Source of the DNA: Couchioplanes azureus | GTDB lineage: Bacteria; Actinomycetota; Actinomycetes; Mycobacteriales; Micromonosporaceae | Reading direction: 5' to 3' | DNA length: 64,000 bases | Assembly: GCF_014648355.1 (NCBI RefSeq) | Contig: NZ_BMQY01000002.1 | Span: 704,389-768,388, forward strand | Shown here: positions 63,290-64,000 of the stretch, one piece after another | Position numbering within the stretch: position 1 is the stretch's first letter | Layout: each line of letters begins with the position of its first letter | Made by a program: the position numbers and the translations under genes | Notes under the pieces: generated by a model | Databases searched by the model: none | Told to the model about the DNA's origin: nothing | What the model saw: the letters and a program-made list of their open reading frames with translations, nothing else

Positions 63290-64000
63290 ATGACTGACAC
63301 CCTGATCGCCCCGCCAGGCGCGCACTCCCCCGCCGCGGACCCTCAGGCCAGCCAGCAGGCCCCGATCGGGTGGCGGCACCGCCTCGTCCGGTTCGGTCTC
63401 CTCGGCGCCGTCGTCGCCGCGCTCGGCGTCGCGGCCGCCGTGCTGCCGCTGAAGGAGATCGCGGACTCCGTGCTCGCCCTCGGCCCGGCCGCCGCGGTCG
63501 CCATCGCGGTGGTCGGCGGGCTGCTGCTGTCGGTGCTGGTGCCGCGGACGGCGATCACCCTGGCCTGCGGCGCGCTGCTCGGCCCCGCGACGGGCGCGGC
63601 CACCGCGCTGGCCGCCGCGGTGATCGCGGCGATCGCCACCTACTACGCCGGCCGCTGGGCGGGCCGGGGGGCGCTCGGGGCGAAGGCCGGCGGCCGGATG
63701 GCCCGGCTCGACGGCTGGCTCAACCGCCGCGGTCTCGCCGCGGTGCTGCTGGTGCGTTTCCTCCCGCTCGCGCCCTATGGGCTGATCGGCTACGCCTACG
63801 GCACCACGTCCGTCTGCCGCAAGCGCTACCTGCTCGGCACCACGCTGGCCGCCGTGCCGTCCGCGGTCTCCTACGCCGTGATCGGTGCCGCGGTGACCTC
63901 GCCGCACTCGATGAGCCCGCTGACCCTGACCCCGGCCCTCATCGGCTTCGCCCTGACCACCGGGATCGTGCTCCGCTGGCGCTACACCGCCCGCCGCGAC
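63290..64000 (+). CDS. VTT (TVP38/TMEM64) family membrane protein, partial
   Basis: The first 237 codons; no stop before the window edge. After about 28 cytosolic residues there are hydrophobic segments near 33-55, 63-83, 90-118, 142-165 and later. The VTT signature region is present: TLACGALLGPATGAATALAA, GRMARLDGWLNRRGLAAVLL, VRFLPLAPYGLIGYAYGTTS. Such DedA-like proteins act in lipid scrambling or membrane homeostasis. GGGGCGG lies about ten bases upstream of the ATG. It starts 63 bases after gatD, so may be co-transcribed. Confidence 0.88.
   Translation, partial: MTDTLIAPPGAHSPAADPQASQQAPIGWRHRLVRFGLLGAVVAALGVAAAVLPLKEIADSVLALGPAAAVAIAVVGGLLLSVLVPRTAITLACGALLGPATGAATALAAAVIAAIATYYAGRWAGRGALGAKAGGRMARLDGWLNRRGLAAVLLVRFLPLAPYGLIGYAYGTTSVCRKRYLLGTTLAAVPSAVSYAVIGAAVTSPHSMSPLTLTPALIGFALTTGIVLRWRYTARRD

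Overview
The window is about 72% G+C and reads as one stretch of a high-GC actinobacterial chromosome. Gene order (complete his operon, dnaE, lspA-rluD, divIVA-yggT-sepF-yggS-ftsZ, mur cluster, mraZ), the MurT/GatD pair and DNPR-type MurE (meso-diaminopimelate wall) point to Actinomycetota. The Micromonosporaceae (Actinoplanes-like) are my best guess, inferred from gene neighbourhood and protein style, not tested. No transposase, integrase, phage gene, CRISPR array, tRNA or rRNA was seen.

Layout. 1-2.3 kb (-): tail of a hisI-trpE-trp membrane protein operon. 2.5-4.1 kb: a repeat-rich unknown protein ending at a strong terminator. 4.2-6.3 kb (+): ABC-2 exporter with a TetR regulator. 6.2-7.7 kb: a DUF2470 gene and a stand-alone rpsD, divergent around two tandem iron boxes. 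7.7-11.3 kb (-): heterodimeric ABC exporter. 11.4-18.8 kb: TIGR03085 protein, APC permease, PepSY protein with a two-component system, a secreted/anchored unknown and a long-chain acyl-CoA synthetase. 18.8-21.5 kb: MocR-type regulator divergent from a YczE/YitT membrane protein. 21.5-27.5 kb (-): hisD-hisC-hisB-small membrane protein-hisH-membrane protein-hisA-ridA-hisF, coupled mostly by 4-base overlaps. 27.7-37.6 kb: LON-domain protein, DUF2567 protein, dnaE, ParA-like ATPase, then dksA/traR-lspA-rluD and a membrane-anchored unknown. 37.9-58.7 kb (-): antiporter, DUF167, a repeat protein with a Cys/His tail, then the division and wall (dcw) cluster from divIVA back to mraZ. 58.7-59.8 kb holds no convincing gene but has MraZ boxes, terminators, two tandem-repeat arrays and a 46-bp perfect palindrome. 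59.8-60.9 kb (-): NlpC/P60 hydrolase behind a c-di-AMP (ydaO-type) riboswitch. 61.2-64 kb (+): murT-gatD and the start of a VTT/TVP38 membrane protein.

How it fits together. The right two thirds is a cell-wall and division neighbourhood: precursor synthesis (MurE, MraY, MurG, MurC), isoglutamine amidation of lipid II (MurT/GatD), septal synthesis (FtsW, PBP), divisome assembly (FtsZ, SepF, FtsQ, FtsL, DivIVA), wall hydrolysis (NlpC/P60) and control (MraZ operator, c-di-AMP switch).

The most notable observation is that this dcw cluster is incomplete. murF and murD, normally inside it, are absent. A 54-codon frame between murE and mraY looks like the retained C-terminal end of murF, keeping the mraY ribosome binding site, and the murD position is occupied by a long hairpin. 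pgeF, usually between ftsZ and yggS, is also missing.
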